A stretch of DNA of 62,926 bases from a virus: positions 1-62,926 of IMG/VR virus record IMGVR_UViG_3300025598_002100. One strand, written 5' to 3'. Within the stretch, counting starts at the first letter, position 1. Each line of letters starts with the position of its first letter. The position numbers and the translations under genes were made by a program. The notes below the pieces were generated by a model, which saw nothing but the letters and a program-made list of their open reading frames with translations, was not told the origin of the DNA and made no database searches. This document shows, piece by piece, positions 41,705-50,284 of this stretch.

Positions 41705-41733
41705 GGGAGAGAAGAGCAATCTTCTCTCCCTTT
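41705..41733 (+). terminator. Intrinsic terminator after hsp20
   Basis: Eleven-base arms GGGAGAGAAGA and TCTTCTCTCCC around GCAA, then TTT. A TATAAT at 41738-41743 follows and may start transcription of the next gene. Confidence 0.85.
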
Positions 41734-41769
41734 ATGTTATAATGTATTTTTGAACAATACGGAGTAATA

Positions 41770-42072
41770 ATGAGCGATACAGCAATCGTTACTAAAGATA
41801 CAGTAAAAAGTCGAATTAAAGAACCTAAACGATTTAAGGTTCTTATTCTTAATGATGATTATACTCCGATGGATTTTGTTATAGCTATTTTAGTTACTAT
41901 TTTTAAACATTCCGAAACTTCTGCTGCAAAAATTATGATGCAAGTTCATAATGAAGGCAGCGGAGTAGCAGGAGTTTATAATTATGAAATAGCAGAACAA
42001 AAAGGAATCGAAGCAAATAATGTTTCAAAAGAAAATGGGTTTCCTCTACAGGTTAAGGTAGAACCAGAATGA
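41770..42072 (+). CDS. clpS: ClpS adaptor protein
   Basis: A 100-residue protein with the ClpS core VLILNDDYTPMDFVIAIL and MMQVHNEGSGVAGVYNYEI. These carry the Asn-Asp-Asp and His residues that bind N-end-rule residues. ClpS normally delivers N-degron substrates to ClpA. In a phage it may redirect host ClpAP. Its stop overlaps the heme oxygenase start by four bases. Confidence 0.93.
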   Translation: MSDTAIVTKDTVKSRIKEPKRFKVLILNDDYTPMDFVIAILVTIFKHSETSAAKIMMQVHNEGSGVAGVYNYEIAEQKGIEANNVSKENGFPLQVKVEPE

Positions 42073-42611
42073 GTTTAAAAGATTTAACTAAAGAAAGTCA
42101 CACTGCTGCAGAAAAAACGAAATTTATGAAAACAGTATTTAAAGGTAATATGCCTTTAAATGTATGGGCTGATTGGACTTATCAAAAGAGTTTATTCTAC
42201 AATGCTATAGAAAGCTGTGCAGACGAACTTGGAATATTAGATGAGATCCCGGATATTAAGCGAACATTTTTGCTACTCGAAGACTATAAAAATATGGTTG
42301 CCGAACATGTAACTCCTACATATCGTAAAGTTACTATAGACTATTATCAATATATTATGAGTTTGTATCCTGACCGAGATAGAGTCATTGCACATTTATA
42401 TACATGGCATATGGGCGATTTACATGGCGGGCAAATGATTAAAAAGATTTTGCCAGGTAGTCATCGAAATTTAGAATTTACAGATCCTACATCAACAATT
42501 ACTAAAATTAGAACATTGTTAGATGATCGTTTAGCTAAAGAAGCTAATATGGCATTTTGGTGGGCAATTAAATTGATGGATGATTATGAACCCTGGCTTG
42601 CCGGCGAATAA
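42069..42611 (+). CDS. Heme oxygenase
   Basis: A 180-residue protein with the proximal-His motif LTKESHTAAEKTKFMK (H11) and the distal-helix motif HMGDLHGGQMIKK, which match biliverdin-forming heme oxygenases. It cleaves heme to biliverdin, CO and iron using ferredoxin-derived electrons. The next gene, which overlaps by 32 nt, is a bilin reductase, so the pair makes a linear tetrapyrrole. Similar pairs are known from cyanophages and related uncultured phages. Confidence 0.9.
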   Translation: MSLKDLTKESHTAAEKTKFMKTVFKGNMPLNVWADWTYQKSLFYNAIESCADELGILDEIPDIKRTFLLLEDYKNMVAEHVTPTYRKVTIDYYQYIMSLYPDRDRVIAHLYTWHMGDLHGGQMIKKILPGSHRNLEFTDPTSTITKIRTLLDDRLAKEANMAFWWAIKLMDDYEPWLAGE

Positions 42612-43260
42612 AATTATTAACTTTGCTGATCGATTTATTTCTAGATTAGAAAAATATTCTATCTGTATTAAGGATGAACATCCTAAATTAATTTGGCAAG
42701 ATTATCTATTTCATAGCAATGTCTTTAGACGTGCACACGTTAATGTCGTTGATGCTAGAGAAAGTAGAGGGTTGTATCTTTTTCATTGTTGCATATTTCC
42801 TAATCTTCAAGATTCTAGTCCTATATTCGGGTTAGACATTATTGCTGGTGAAACAAAAATCAGTGGAGCTTTTCACGACTTTTCTAAAACAGCCGATGAT
42901 AATCATGCAATGATGCAGTGGTTTGAAAAACGGGTAGAAAATTTAAGTTGGCGACGACCGAGAGAACTTCCTGAATGGGCTCAATCTATTTTTAGTCCTG
43001 CAATTATTGCTGCTGGTGCTATTAATACTGAAGAAGAGATTGACCAATTAATTACTTTATCTTTAGAGAATTTAGATTACTATCTTGCTAATGTTGGATT
43101 AACTAACTTTCCGACTAGCAATTTTTTAAAAGAACAAAATTTCTATTGTCAACAGCAGAAATTGAATCCTCATAATGCTCGCACTATGCAACATCTTGGA
43201 CTTACTGAAGAAGAAACAAACTATTTTGTCCAAAATGTCATGTTTCCTGAAGTTAAGTAA
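42580..43260 (+). CDS. Ferredoxin-dependent bilin reductase (PcyX/PebS type)
   Basis: A 226-residue protein. Residues about 50-105 contain RRAHVNVVDARESRGLYLFH, FPNLQDSSPIFGLDIIAG and KISGAFHDFSKT. This is the conserved core of ferredoxin-dependent bilin reductases (PcyA/PebS/PcyX), with candidate catalytic acids D86 and D100. It would reduce biliverdin to a phycobilin. A short alternative start lies two codons in. Overlap with heme oxygenase indicates co-translation. Which bilin is made cannot be told; PcyX-type proteins of uncultured phages make phycoerythrobilin. Confidence 0.8.
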   Translation: MIMNPGLPANKIINFADRFISRLEKYSICIKDEHPKLIWQDYLFHSNVFRRAHVNVVDARESRGLYLFHCCIFPNLQDSSPIFGLDIIAGETKISGAFHDFSKTADDNHAMMQWFEKRVENLSWRRPRELPEWAQSIFSPAIIAAGAINTEEEIDQLITLSLENLDYYLANVGLTNFPTSNFLKEQNFYCQQQKLNPHNARTMQHLGLTEEETNYFVQNVMFPEVK

Positions 43261-43295
43261 GTATTTAACTCGATATCTACCAAGTTAACATATTA

Positions 43296-43334
43296 ACACA
43301 CCCCTGTAAATATTTACATACAGGAGTGTGTCAT
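43296..43334 (+). promoter_or_regulatory. Hairpin masking the csgF ribosome site
   Basis: Thirteen-base near-perfect arms ACACACCCCTGTA (43296-43308) and TACAGGAGTGTGT (43319-43331) with one mismatch. The right arm contains the CAGGAG ribosome site and ends one base before the ATG at 43333. Folding would block initiation. Confidence 0.75.
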
Positions 43335-43797
43335 GAAATATACTGTAATTATAGCATTATTGTTGTACGGTGTGTCTATAGCCGATGCAGCACCACTTCC
43401 TGATTTTGCTTTCAAGAGTCCTAGTTTTAATGGTGTAGGTTATGGTACCTACGTGCTTACTATTGAAAACGAAGAATACACCAGAGCACAACAAATACAG
43501 CAAGCATTAGAAGCAGCAGCACAAGCTGCTAAAAATGCTGCTGCAAATACTCCGATTAATCAGTTCTTAACAAATCTGGAATCCCGCATTTATGCCCAGA
43601 TCAGCCAAAATTTAGCAACCGCAATGTTTGCTGGAGGTTCATCTACTAGCGGTAGCATGAACTTCGAAGGCAATACGATCTTTTGGCAAAATAATGGAAC
43701 AAATATAACACTACAGGTTACAGATAGTTTAGGTAATGTGACAACAATTACTGTTCCTCTAGGATCGTTTAACATTACAGGATCATCAGGGAGTTAA
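43333..43797 (+). CDS. csgF: CsgF-like curli assembly protein
   Basis: A 154-residue protein with a signal peptide (VIIALLLYGVSIADA) and the mature N-terminus PLPDFAFKSPSFNG. This matches the F-x-F-x-x-P-x-F-G start of CsgF that plugs the CsgG pore. The middle has an Ala-rich helix and FLTNLESRIYAQISQNL, matching CsgF's helical linker. The tail is beta-rich (LQVTDSLGNVTTITV), also as in CsgF. It would bridge CsgG and the fibre outside the cell. Confidence 0.85.
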   Translation: MKYTVIIALLLYGVSIADAAPLPDFAFKSPSFNGVGYGTYVLTIENEEYTRAQQIQQALEAAAQAAKNAAANTPINQFLTNLESRIYAQISQNLATAMFAGGSSTSGSMNFEGNTIFWQNNGTNITLQVTDSLGNVTTITVPLGSFNITGSSGS

Positions 43798-43798
43798 C

Positions 43799-44644
43799 AT
43801 GAGATTACTTCTTTTATTATGCAGCATGCTAATGCTGGGAGCTTGTGCTACATCTCATAAAATGGAACAATTAGCTAGAATTAAAGACACTCCAGTTCCG
43901 GCTATAAATGTAATGCAAAAAGAGTTTGATTCACTACCCCCACCAAACGGGCCAAAGATTACTGTTTCAGTTTATAGTTTCCAAGATAAAACCGGACAAC
44001 GTAAAGCTACTTCATCATACGCTAGCTTTTCAACTGCAGTTACACAAGGTGCTGAACCTTTCCTAATTAAAGCATTACAAGATGTTGGACAAGGACAATG
44101 GTTCGATGTTGTAGAACGCACTAATGTTGATGATTTAATTAAAGAACGTACTATTATCAAACAGATGCGTGATGCATACGAAGGTAAGGATGCTAAACAA
44201 TTAGCGCCTTTACAATTCTCCGGAATCATAATGGAAGGTGGCATTGTTGGTTATGATTCTAGTGTCGAATCCGGAGGCAGCGCTTATAAATGGTTAGGGA
44301 TTGGACCTCAAACACAATATTCTAAAGATATAGTAGTTGTAAGCCTTAGAGCTGTGAGCGTTAATACAGGACAGGTATTAGCTTCAGTAACTGTAACTAA
44401 AACTGTATATTCGGCTGCAGATAGTATAGCAGTATTAAAATTCTTTCAAGACGGAACACAATCATTTGAAGCAGAAACAGGCTTAACAATTAATGAACCA
44501 ATAACAATAGCAATAAAAACTACAATTGAAGCATCTGTAGTGGAATTGATTAAAGAAGGGGAGAAGAAAGGTATATGGGAGTTTAAGTATCCAATGCCAG
44601 AAGAAAAGCATTGGTGGACACCCAGTAAGAAAAAACTAAAATAA
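43799..44644 (+). CDS. csgG: CsgG-like curli secretion channel lipoprotein
   Basis: A 281-residue protein, close to the 277 of E. coli CsgG. A lipoprotein signal ends in LMLGACAT. The mature part contains ISVYSFQDKTGQRK-like ITVSVYSFQDKTGQRK, FDVVERTNVDDLIKER, GIIMEGGIVGYDSS and SAADSIAVLKFFQ. These are hallmark CsgG segments, including its transmembrane hairpin. It would form the nonameric outer-membrane pore for curlin export. Separated from csgF by one base. Confidence 0.93.
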   Translation: MRLLLLLCSMLMLGACATSHKMEQLARIKDTPVPAINVMQKEFDSLPPPNGPKITVSVYSFQDKTGQRKATSSYASFSTAVTQGAEPFLIKALQDVGQGQWFDVVERTNVDDLIKERTIIKQMRDAYEGKDAKQLAPLQFSGIIMEGGIVGYDSSVESGGSAYKWLGIGPQTQYSKDIVVVSLRAVSVNTGQVLASVTVTKTVYSAADSIAVLKFFQDGTQSFEAETGLTINEPITIAIKTTIEASVVELIKEGEKKGIWEFKYPMPEEKHWWTPSKKKLK

Positions 44645-44656
44645 AAGGAGATCGTG

Positions 44657-45493
44657 ATGAGAAATTTTAGATTAGTTGCTGTTATTGCTAGCATGTTTGC
44701 TTTAAATGCATACGCTGCAGACAACAACATTTATATCCAACAGTCCGGTGACAACAGTACTGTAACTATGACACAAGATGGTGCAGGAAACATTGTACAA
44801 GGACTCGGCGGAAGTGCTAGTAACTCTATTATTAACGGTAACAATAATACTGTAACTGTTGATCAAGTAGGTACCGGCAATACATTGAACTTTGGTGTAC
44901 AGACATCAATGGCAAAAGGATTGGTCGGAAACAACTATTCCTATACAGTAACAGGTAATAATGCAACTGCTATTATTGATAGTAATAACAACGGCAATAA
45001 TACTAGTGCTAGTAACAATATTAATGTAACACAAACTGGAAATTACGCTAATTTAAATGTTAACGTATTAGGCTCAGGAAATAATATTGCTGCTGCTACT
45101 GCCGGCGGTGATTACAATAGCTTTGTATCAACTGTCAATGGAAGCAATAACAATCAAACAGTTAATGTCTCCGGCGGCGGTAATAACAACGTTATTATTA
45201 ACCAAGGTATGGGTGGTAGTGCGTTAGGATTAAACTCAGCTGGACAACCATTATTACCTGCTACTACAGATGTAGCTGGCACAGTAAACTTATCAGTTAT
45301 CGGTGCAAGCAACTCTGTTGATGTTACTCAAACAGGTGGAATGGGCGTAACTGGGCATATGGCCAACATTAGCCTTGACGGGTCTAGCAACGTTGCTAAC
45401 ATTATACAACAAGGAGTTAGTGCAAATAGTATTATTAGACTTACTAGCGTAGGTAATGGTAATACATTTACACTTTCATCTAACACACATTAA
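44657..45493 (+). CDS. Curlin-repeat fibre protein
   Basis: I start at the ATG at 44657, six bases after AAAGGAG. The 278-residue protein has a signal peptide and then repeated Asn/Gln/Gly motifs of the N-x-V-x-x-x-Q-x-G-x-x-N type (YIQQSGDNSTVTMTQDGAGN, NTVTVDQVGTGN, NINVTQTGNYAN, SVDVTQTGGMG). This is the amyloid repeat pattern of CsgA/CsgB. It is the likely secreted fibre subunit for the upstream CsgG channel. Confidence 0.85.
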   Translation: MRNFRLVAVIASMFALNAYAADNNIYIQQSGDNSTVTMTQDGAGNIVQGLGGSASNSIINGNNNTVTVDQVGTGNTLNFGVQTSMAKGLVGNNYSYTVTGNNATAIIDSNNNGNNTSASNNINVTQTGNYANLNVNVLGSGNNIAAATAGGDYNSFVSTVNGSNNNQTVNVSGGGNNNVIINQGMGGSALGLNSAGQPLLPATTDVAGTVNLSVIGASNSVDVTQTGGMGVTGHMANISLDGSSNVANIIQQGVSANSIIRLTSVGNGNTFTLSSNTH

Positions 45494-46518
45494 TGTGGAA
45501 AAAATTAGCACTAGTTTTATTTCTAGCTGCTCCTGGTATTAGCAATGCTACTATAGGTTCCATTACTAACCAGGTCAATGCCGTTCCCGTGATCCAGAGA
45601 GACAAATTAAACTTAGCTGGATCAAAGGGAACCGGCGTTGAAATGAACGATACAATCAAGACTACGTTAGGTAAAGCTGATATTACTTTTGTCGATGAAA
45701 CTAAAGTACAAGTAAATGAAAATTCTCGACTAGTTATAGATGATTTTGTTTACGACCCAAAAACACCTAAAGGTAGCAAATTAGCATTAAAGTTTGCTAG
45801 CGGTACTGTAAGATACGCCAGTGGCGCAATAGCACACAATAATCCTAGCTCAGTAGCAATTAATACACCATCAGCTACAATCGGTGTACGTGGAACAGAT
45901 TTTAGTGCTGTAGTAGATGATACTGGTGCTAGCATGGTTGTATTATTACCTAGTTGTCCTGAAGGATTTAAAAGTGTTGAAGATGATTGCGTTACTGGTA
46001 TTATTGATGTTTCTAACGATTCTGGCACTGTAGTATTAGATAAACCATTTCAAGCAACATATGTAGCCAGCAGACAAATAACACCTGCAAAACCTGTTGT
46101 ATTACGTTTAACAGCTGATCAAATTAATAACATGCTGATAGTTAGTCCGCCTACAGGGCTTAATACTACACAATCTAAAGATACTAAAAAAGATAGTAAC
46201 GATCCTACTGATTTAGGATATAACTTTCTCAAACAAAACTTTTTGAAAAACGAGTTAGATGAGCCAATAGTACTCGAACCTCCACCAACCCCTTCCAACA
46301 CTGCAGTATTGCCGGATTGGACTGCAAATAGCGAAGTAGTTAAAGTAATTACAAATACACAAGTTAGTTTATGTCGTACAGATAGCAGTAGCAATGCACA
46401 ATGCATAGTTGTACCAAAAGATCAAAATTCTGTAGTAACACAAAGTGAAGGGCAGATTACAATTAAAAATCGCGTTAATTCTGGAAATGGAACAACAATT
46501 ATATTAAAGCAAAATTAA
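45493..46518 (+). CDS. FecR-domain periplasmic/outer-surface protein
   Basis: A 341-residue protein with a signal peptide (LALVLFLAAPGISNA). The FecR-like fold shows as TTLGKADITFVDETKVQVNE, then VRYASGAIAHNNPSSVAINT, then SATIGVRGTDFSAVVD. The C-terminal half is Pro/Thr/Asn-rich. It overlaps the stop of the curlin gene by one base. FecR-domain proteins with CHASE2 cyclases are paired in many bacteria. Here it may sense the envelope or act in fibre anchoring. Confidence 0.85.
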   Translation: MWKKLALVLFLAAPGISNATIGSITNQVNAVPVIQRDKLNLAGSKGTGVEMNDTIKTTLGKADITFVDETKVQVNENSRLVIDDFVYDPKTPKGSKLALKFASGTVRYASGAIAHNNPSSVAINTPSATIGVRGTDFSAVVDDTGASMVVLLPSCPEGFKSVEDDCVTGIIDVSNDSGTVVLDKPFQATYVASRQITPAKPVVLRLTADQINNMLIVSPPTGLNTTQSKDTKKDSNDPTDLGYNFLKQNFLKNELDEPIVLEPPPTPSNTAVLPDWTANSEVVKVITNTQVSLCRTDSSSNAQCIVVPKDQNSVVTQSEGQITIKNRVNSGNGTTIILKQN

Positions 46519-48254
46519 TGAAAAAAATAATTACCCTAATTCTATTATTATTATTCTGCTCAATAGCTGTTGCTCAGACATTACCACCGGGAAGTATCGG
46601 TTCTATACAATGCTGTAATTCAGGAGGAACTTGGCAACAATACACTTATACTTTTACTCCTACTACTTCGGGGAGTGATTATGTACTATTTGCCTTTAGA
46701 CAAGATCCTGCATATTGGAATTTTAGTAATGTAGATTTATTTGCTGCCGGTAGTAATACAAATCTATTATTAAATCCTAACTTTACTACCGGAGGATCTG
46801 TGACTGTAAGCGGGCATACAGTTACAGCTCCTACTCACTGGGGAGTATTTTATCAAAATGGAACAGTACCTAGTGCAGCAGGTATATGGAAAGGATCCGG
46901 AGGTCATACCGGGGGAGGATTATGGTATGACGGTGCTGTAGGATCATTTGATGGCATTTATCAAGGTGTTACATTAACTGCAGGTGTTACATATGATATT
47001 ACTTTTTGGGCAATGTCTACTTCAGGTACAGCTAATAATAGTACAATACAAATGGGAATTTATGCAGGATCGTGTGCTAATATTGGATTAGCTCCTAGTC
47101 AATGTTCTCTGCCTAGTTCATCGGGATTTGCTGGATTAGTTACCCCATCACAAACTGCAACTGTAGGCGGAGTTACTGTTGTTAGTACTAACACTACTAA
47201 TGTACAAAATACTGTAGTAACAACAGGTACTCCTACAATTACATCAACTACATCTAATCGAACTGTTAATACAACACTTAATGGACAAGCAGTAATTGAA
47301 CTATTTCAAGATACAACTACCACAACAGTTACTCCTACAACTACCATTGTATATTCTACCCCTACAACTACAACAACTTACAGCGATGGAACATCTGTTG
47401 TAACACAAGGAACTACTACAGTTGTTAGTACCAATACTGTAAATGTTACTACTACATCTGTTACACAAGGCACAACACCTGTTAGTATTATTCCAGTATA
47501 TACTAGTAATATTACTGCGATTGAGCAAACTAGATATAATTCTGCACAATCTAGATTGTATGCTGTGCAAGGAGATAGCATCTATATTTCGCAATCATTG
47601 GGTAATAATAATTCTATCTATGTAACACAAACCGGACGGAATGAAAGTGTTGCTGGTATTGGACAACAAAATGCTCCAGTACAAGGATCTAATAACACTA
47701 TCGGTATTAGACAAGGCGATCCTGTTGCATTAACAGGAGCAAACTTAATTGAATTAGAGGTATATGGTAGCGGCAATAGTTTAAACCTAAATCAAGGCTA
47801 TGATTATAATGGAAACTATACTGGACTTGATTTAGCTTATCATTATCAAAGTGTAAGCATCACTGGAAATTCAAATGCTGTAATAACACAGCAACAAGGG
47901 CAATATCAATATGGCGAGGTTAAAATTTCAGGAAATTCAAATAACCAAACTATGATACAAACAGGTATAGGACAACAACTATTTTCTGCTATTACAGGAA
48001 ATAATAATCTACTAACAACTACACAAACAGGTAATGCACAAAACTTTTTAGATGTAGCATTAATCGGTGATGGTAATAGTGCAGTAGTAAATCAAAGTGG
48101 TACTACACAAAATAAAGCTACAATTAGTATTACTAACGCTGGCGGTCCTGCAGGAGTTAATCTAACACAAACTGGCGGGCAAGTTTATAGCATAAGTACA
48201 GTATGTGTAACTGCAGGAGGGTGCGGAACAGTTACTGTAAAACAAGGACCATAA
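46518..48254 (+). CDS. Large curlin-repeat protein with N-terminal lectin-like domain
   Basis: A 578-residue secreted protein. After the signal peptide (IITLILLLLFCSIAVAQ) comes a beta-sandwich-like, possibly carbohydrate-binding domain at about 25-205 (LFAFRQDPAYWNFSNVDLF, GIYQGVTLTAGVTYDITFW). A Thr/Val-rich stalk spans about 210-330. Curlin-type repeats fill the last 230 residues (IYISQSLGNNNSIYVTQTG, AVITQQQGQYQYGEVKISG, TTTQTGNAQNFLDV). It could be a nucleator or a tip adhesin of the fibre. Confidence 0.75.
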   Translation: MKKIITLILLLLFCSIAVAQTLPPGSIGSIQCCNSGGTWQQYTYTFTPTTSGSDYVLFAFRQDPAYWNFSNVDLFAAGSNTNLLLNPNFTTGGSVTVSGHTVTAPTHWGVFYQNGTVPSAAGIWKGSGGHTGGGLWYDGAVGSFDGIYQGVTLTAGVTYDITFWAMSTSGTANNSTIQMGIYAGSCANIGLAPSQCSLPSSSGFAGLVTPSQTATVGGVTVVSTNTTNVQNTVVTTGTPTITSTTSNRTVNTTLNGQAVIELFQDTTTTTVTPTTTIVYSTPTTTTTYSDGTSVVTQGTTTVVSTNTVNVTTTSVTQGTTPVSIIPVYTSNITAIEQTRYNSAQSRLYAVQGDSIYISQSLGNNNSIYVTQTGRNESVAGIGQQNAPVQGSNNTIGIRQGDPVALTGANLIELEVYGSGNSLNLNQGYDYNGNYTGLDLAYHYQSVSITGNSNAVITQQQGQYQYGEVKISGNSNNQTMIQTGIGQQLFSAITGNNNLLTTTQTGNAQNFLDVALIGDGNSAVVNQSGTTQNKATISITNAGGPAGVNLTQTGGQVYSISTVCVTAGGCGTVTVKQGP

Positions 48255-50282
48255 ATGTTTAAAAAGATTCTATTGAGCCCGTGGACTGCATTAATTACAC
48301 TATTTTTAGTATTAGCAGTTAGAGTAGTAGATCCGAGTTTTGTTGAAAGTGTTCGTTTACGTTATTTTGATACATTAATTACACATAAAACTCCTACAAA
48401 AAATAATATTGTAACTGTAAACATTGATGAAACCACATTGGATCAACTAGGTCAATGGCCCTTACCTCGTAATGAATATTCTAAACTTATAGAGGAATTG
48501 TATGCTAGACATGCCGGGTTGGTTATACTAGATATCATGATGTCTGAGCAAGATCGCATGGGTGGTGATTCTGCACTTACTGACACTTTAAAAAAATATC
48601 CAGTTGTGTTAGTTAATGTTCCTGCACAAAAAACTAAAAATGAACCTCGTGTACCAGGTAGTGTAGTAATGGGCTCAGATTATTTAAATCGTATTGTGCA
48701 ATATCCAGGATTGATTGCTAATATACCTGCACTAGAAGAAAATGCAGTAGGCATAGGTAGCATTAATACTATGCCAGAAATCGACGGTGTTAATCGTCGC
48801 GTACCATTAATTGCTGCAGTTGATGGAAAACTATACCCGTCATTAGCCATGGAAGCACTACGTGTTGCAGGTAATGATACTACATTTCAAGTTAAGCTTA
48901 ACGAAAATGGTGTAGAGAAAATGCGTATACCTGCATTCGGACCTATCGCAACAGATAGCCTAGGACGTATTTGGGTTGATTGGAGTCAACAAAATCAACA
49001 GATTTCTGTAACAAATTTACCTAAAGATTTTAACGGTGCTGTAGTTATAGTAGGCCCTACTGCTGCAGGCATCGCTAATCCTGTTCCAACTGCAAAAGGA
49101 GCCGTGTATCCGCAAGACATGCAAGCGGCTGTCTTAGGCACGATGATAAACGGTGTAACAATACAGCGACCAGATTATGCAGACGGACTAGAAATTGTTG
49201 CTATTTTATTAGCAGGCGTTATACTATTAGTTCTAACAAGGTGGGTTTATGCGGGTCTGGTTTCAGTCATTACTCTTTTGGCTGCAGGAGTGTTTGGCAG
49301 TTATTATCTTTTTAGTCATTACCTTTGGCTTTTTGATGCTAGTGCTTTTGTTACTGCGATCATCCTTGTGTCACTCCATGCCTATGGAATTAAGTTCGTC
49401 AGTGAATATTTGCAGAAACAACAAATAAAGAAACAATTTGGAAGTTATCTTTCACCAGCGATGGTAGAAAAATTACAAAAAGATCCATCATTATTAAGAT
49501 TAGGGGGGGAGGAAAGAGAATTATCAATACTCTTCACCGATGTACGCGGATTTACAGGGATCAGCGAGCATTATGGTAAAGATGTACAAGGACTCACTAA
49601 AATTATGAATCGCTATATGACTGCGATGACTGCAAAAATTATAGAGAATGAAGGTACGCTCGATAAGTATATAGGTGACGCGCAAATGGCATTTTGGAAC
49701 GCACCATTAGATGATGCTACTCATGCTAAGAATGCTGTTAAAACTGCGCTAGCTATGTTAAAAGACTTAGAGGATTTTAATGCAGAAATTGCTAAAGAAG
49801 GTGTTCCGGCGTTTGGAATGGGGCTTGGTATTAATACTGATGTTGTGGTGGTTGGGAATATGGGCAGCAGTCAGCGTTTTGACTATACTTGTCTTGGTGA
49901 TGGTGTCAATCTTGCAAGCCGTTTGGAAGGACAAAGTAAGCCCTATGGTGTCAAAATTGTTCTCGGCCCGAAGACAGCAGAATATGTAATGGATGAATAT
50001 CCTTTAATTGAATTAGACCTAATTGCTGTTAAAGGTAAAAAAGATCCAGTTAAAATTTATACTCTAGCACCTATTGATGACGGCATGGCTTGGTTACTAC
50101 ATGAAAAATTTCTTGATGCTTATAGAGAAGGAATGTGGGTAGCTGCACGCTTCTATGCTGAAGAATTGCGCGATAAAGGGTGGGGTGGAGAAATGAATAA
50201 GTATTATGAAATGATGCTAGAACGCATGCAAGAAGAAGTTCCGTTAGACTGGGACGGTGTATTTAGAGCTACTAGTAAGTAA
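48255..50282 (+). CDS. CHASE2-domain class III adenylate/guanylate cyclase
   Basis: A 675-residue protein. One N-terminal membrane helix precedes an extracellular CHASE2 domain (about 30-300, with DETTLDQLGQWPLPR). Three membrane helices follow at about 310-385. The class III cyclase domain (about 415-600) has FTDVRGFT (metal Asp), LDKYIGDAQMAFW (second metal Asp) and YTCLGDGVNLASRLEG (transition-state Asn/Arg). All catalytic residues needed for activity appear present. It ends the curli-like operon and would make cAMP or cGMP in response to an envelope signal. Confidence 0.9.
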   Translation: MFKKILLSPWTALITLFLVLAVRVVDPSFVESVRLRYFDTLITHKTPTKNNIVTVNIDETTLDQLGQWPLPRNEYSKLIEELYARHAGLVILDIMMSEQDRMGGDSALTDTLKKYPVVLVNVPAQKTKNEPRVPGSVVMGSDYLNRIVQYPGLIANIPALEENAVGIGSINTMPEIDGVNRRVPLIAAVDGKLYPSLAMEALRVAGNDTTFQVKLNENGVEKMRIPAFGPIATDSLGRIWVDWSQQNQQISVTNLPKDFNGAVVIVGPTAAGIANPVPTAKGAVYPQDMQAAVLGTMINGVTIQRPDYADGLEIVAILLAGVILLVLTRWVYAGLVSVITLLAAGVFGSYYLFSHYLWLFDASAFVTAIILVSLHAYGIKFVSEYLQKQQIKKQFGSYLSPAMVEKLQKDPSLLRLGGEERELSILFTDVRGFTGISEHYGKDVQGLTKIMNRYMTAMTAKIIENEGTLDKYIGDAQMAFWNAPLDDATHAKNAVKTALAMLKDLEDFNAEIAKEGVPAFGMGLGINTDVVVVGNMGSSQRFDYTCLGDGVNLASRLEGQSKPYGVKIVLGPKTAEYVMDEYPLIELDLIAVKGKKDPVKIYTLAPIDDGMAWLLHEKFLDAYREGMWVAARFYAEELRDKGWGGEMNKYYEMMLERMQEEVPLDWDGVFRATSK

Positions 50283-50284
50283 AA

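Noticed and set aside
45750-46406. Long reverse-strand reading frames within the FecR-domain gene
   Set aside because: They are antisense shadows without ribosome sites or domain content; the plus-strand frame has a signal peptide and clear FecR motifs.
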